A stretch of DNA of 64,000 bases. Origin: Lamprocystis purpurea DSM 4197. Lineage in GTDB: Bacteria; Pseudomonadota; Gammaproteobacteria; Chromatiales; Chromatiaceae. The stretch is taken from NCBI RefSeq assembly GCF_000379525.1, contig NZ_KB902492.1:19161-83160 (forward strand), given 5' to 3'. Positions 63,824-64,000 of this stretch are shown piece by piece (the first letter of the stretch is position 1; every line of letters begins with the position of its first letter). A model generated the notes under the pieces. The model saw only the letters and a program-made list of their open reading frames with translations, was not told where the DNA came from and did no database searches. The position numbers were made by a program, and so were the translations under genes.

Positions 63824-64000
63824 GCTCGCGTCGAACCAAAAGGGGCATATCATAATGGGCGAAGCGAAGCGCAAGACGTACACGGCATCCTTCAAGGCCA
63901 AAGTCGGCCTGGAGGCGATCCGCGGGGTCAAAACGACGAACGAGATCGGACAGGAGCATGGAGTCCATCCGGTCCAGGTGGGGCAGTGGAAAAAGGAGAT
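63795..64000 (+). mobile_element. IS3-family insertion sequence, left end (runs off the window)
   Basis: The left terminus begins TGGACCCTGAAAACCGGACA, with the TG ... end typical of IS3-family inverted repeats. An OrfA-type transposase starts 60 bases in. The right end and any target duplication are outside the window. Confidence 0.8.
63855..64000 (+). CDS. IS3-family transposase OrfA, partial
   Basis: 48 residues to the window edge: MGEAKRKTYTASFKAKVGLE and a helix-turn-helix EIGQEHGVHPVQVGQWKKE. This is the standard N-terminus of IS3/IS911-type OrfA (HTH_Tnp_1), which binds the element's ends. The frame is open to base 64000. Confidence 0.88.
   Translation, partial: MGEAKRKTYTASFKAKVGLEAIRGVKTTNEIGQEHGVHPVQVGQWKKE

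Overview
The window looks like the chromosome of a GC-rich gammaproteobacterium, most likely an anoxygenic phototrophic purple sulfur bacterium (Chromatiaceae-like). This is inferred from the gene set: an exosortase-A-type exopolysaccharide locus, a menaquinone operon, late cobalamin genes, kaiB/kaiC and a sulfate ABC transporter. No rRNA, tRNA or photosynthesis gene is in view, so the family assignment is inference. No CRISPR array was seen.

Layout. 1-10 kb: part of an exosortase-A (XrtA/EpsH)-associated capsule/EPS locus (acyl-CoA ligase, PLP decarboxylase, GT2, GNAT, acyl carrier protein, hydrolases 2 and 1, GT4), interrupted by a reverse-strand SufS-SufE fusion gene. 10-16 kb: RlpA-like protein, the methylthioadenosine pair mtnA/mtaD, and a PAS-GGDEF-EAL protein whose EAL domain has lost key residues. 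16-20.5 kb: a minus-strand cobalamin operon (membrane protein, cobO, cobU, cobT, cobC, cobS). 20.9-24.8 kb: two tandem, frameshifted copies of a beta-helix/FG-GAP surface protein. 25-29.4 kb: a SLAC1-type channel with a small upstream membrane peptide, OmpA-like and DUF2189 proteins, DUF29, and remnants of a DUF499/PLD-helicase locus. 29.5-34.6 kb: a TetR-MFP-RND efflux operon. 34.9-41.8 kb: menF-menD-menB-menA-menC-thioesterase. 42-45 kb: ammonium transporter between two inverted MITE-like repeats, then a diiron ferritin-like membrane protein. 45.3-50.7 kb: a gene-poor accessory stretch, lower in GC and rich in repeats, with truncated Fic and PIN genes, orphan antitoxins and a restriction-endonuclease-like gene. 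50.7-53.6 kb: a three-gene clock-like operon, a receiver/KaiA-C-like protein followed by kaiB and kaiC. 54-58 kb: sulfate ABC transporter. 58.9-64 kb: a beta-propeller secreted protein, a small candidate peptide, a PqqD-HprK-like fusion kinase and a nucleotidyltransferase (an HPr-rel-A-type cluster), cut at its 3' end by an IS3-family element that runs off the window.

The most striking item is the kai operon. KaiC keeps both P-loops and the Ser-Thr phosphorylation pair, KaiB is intact, and the first gene encodes a degenerate response-regulator receiver followed by a helical domain that resembles the KaiC-binding end of KaiA. That would give a non-cyanobacterial phototroph a complete KaiA-like/KaiB/KaiC set. 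The second theme is repeats: at least five families of short inverted or palindromic repeats are dispersed between operons, and one copy lies between duplicated 5' ends of the efflux repressor gene.
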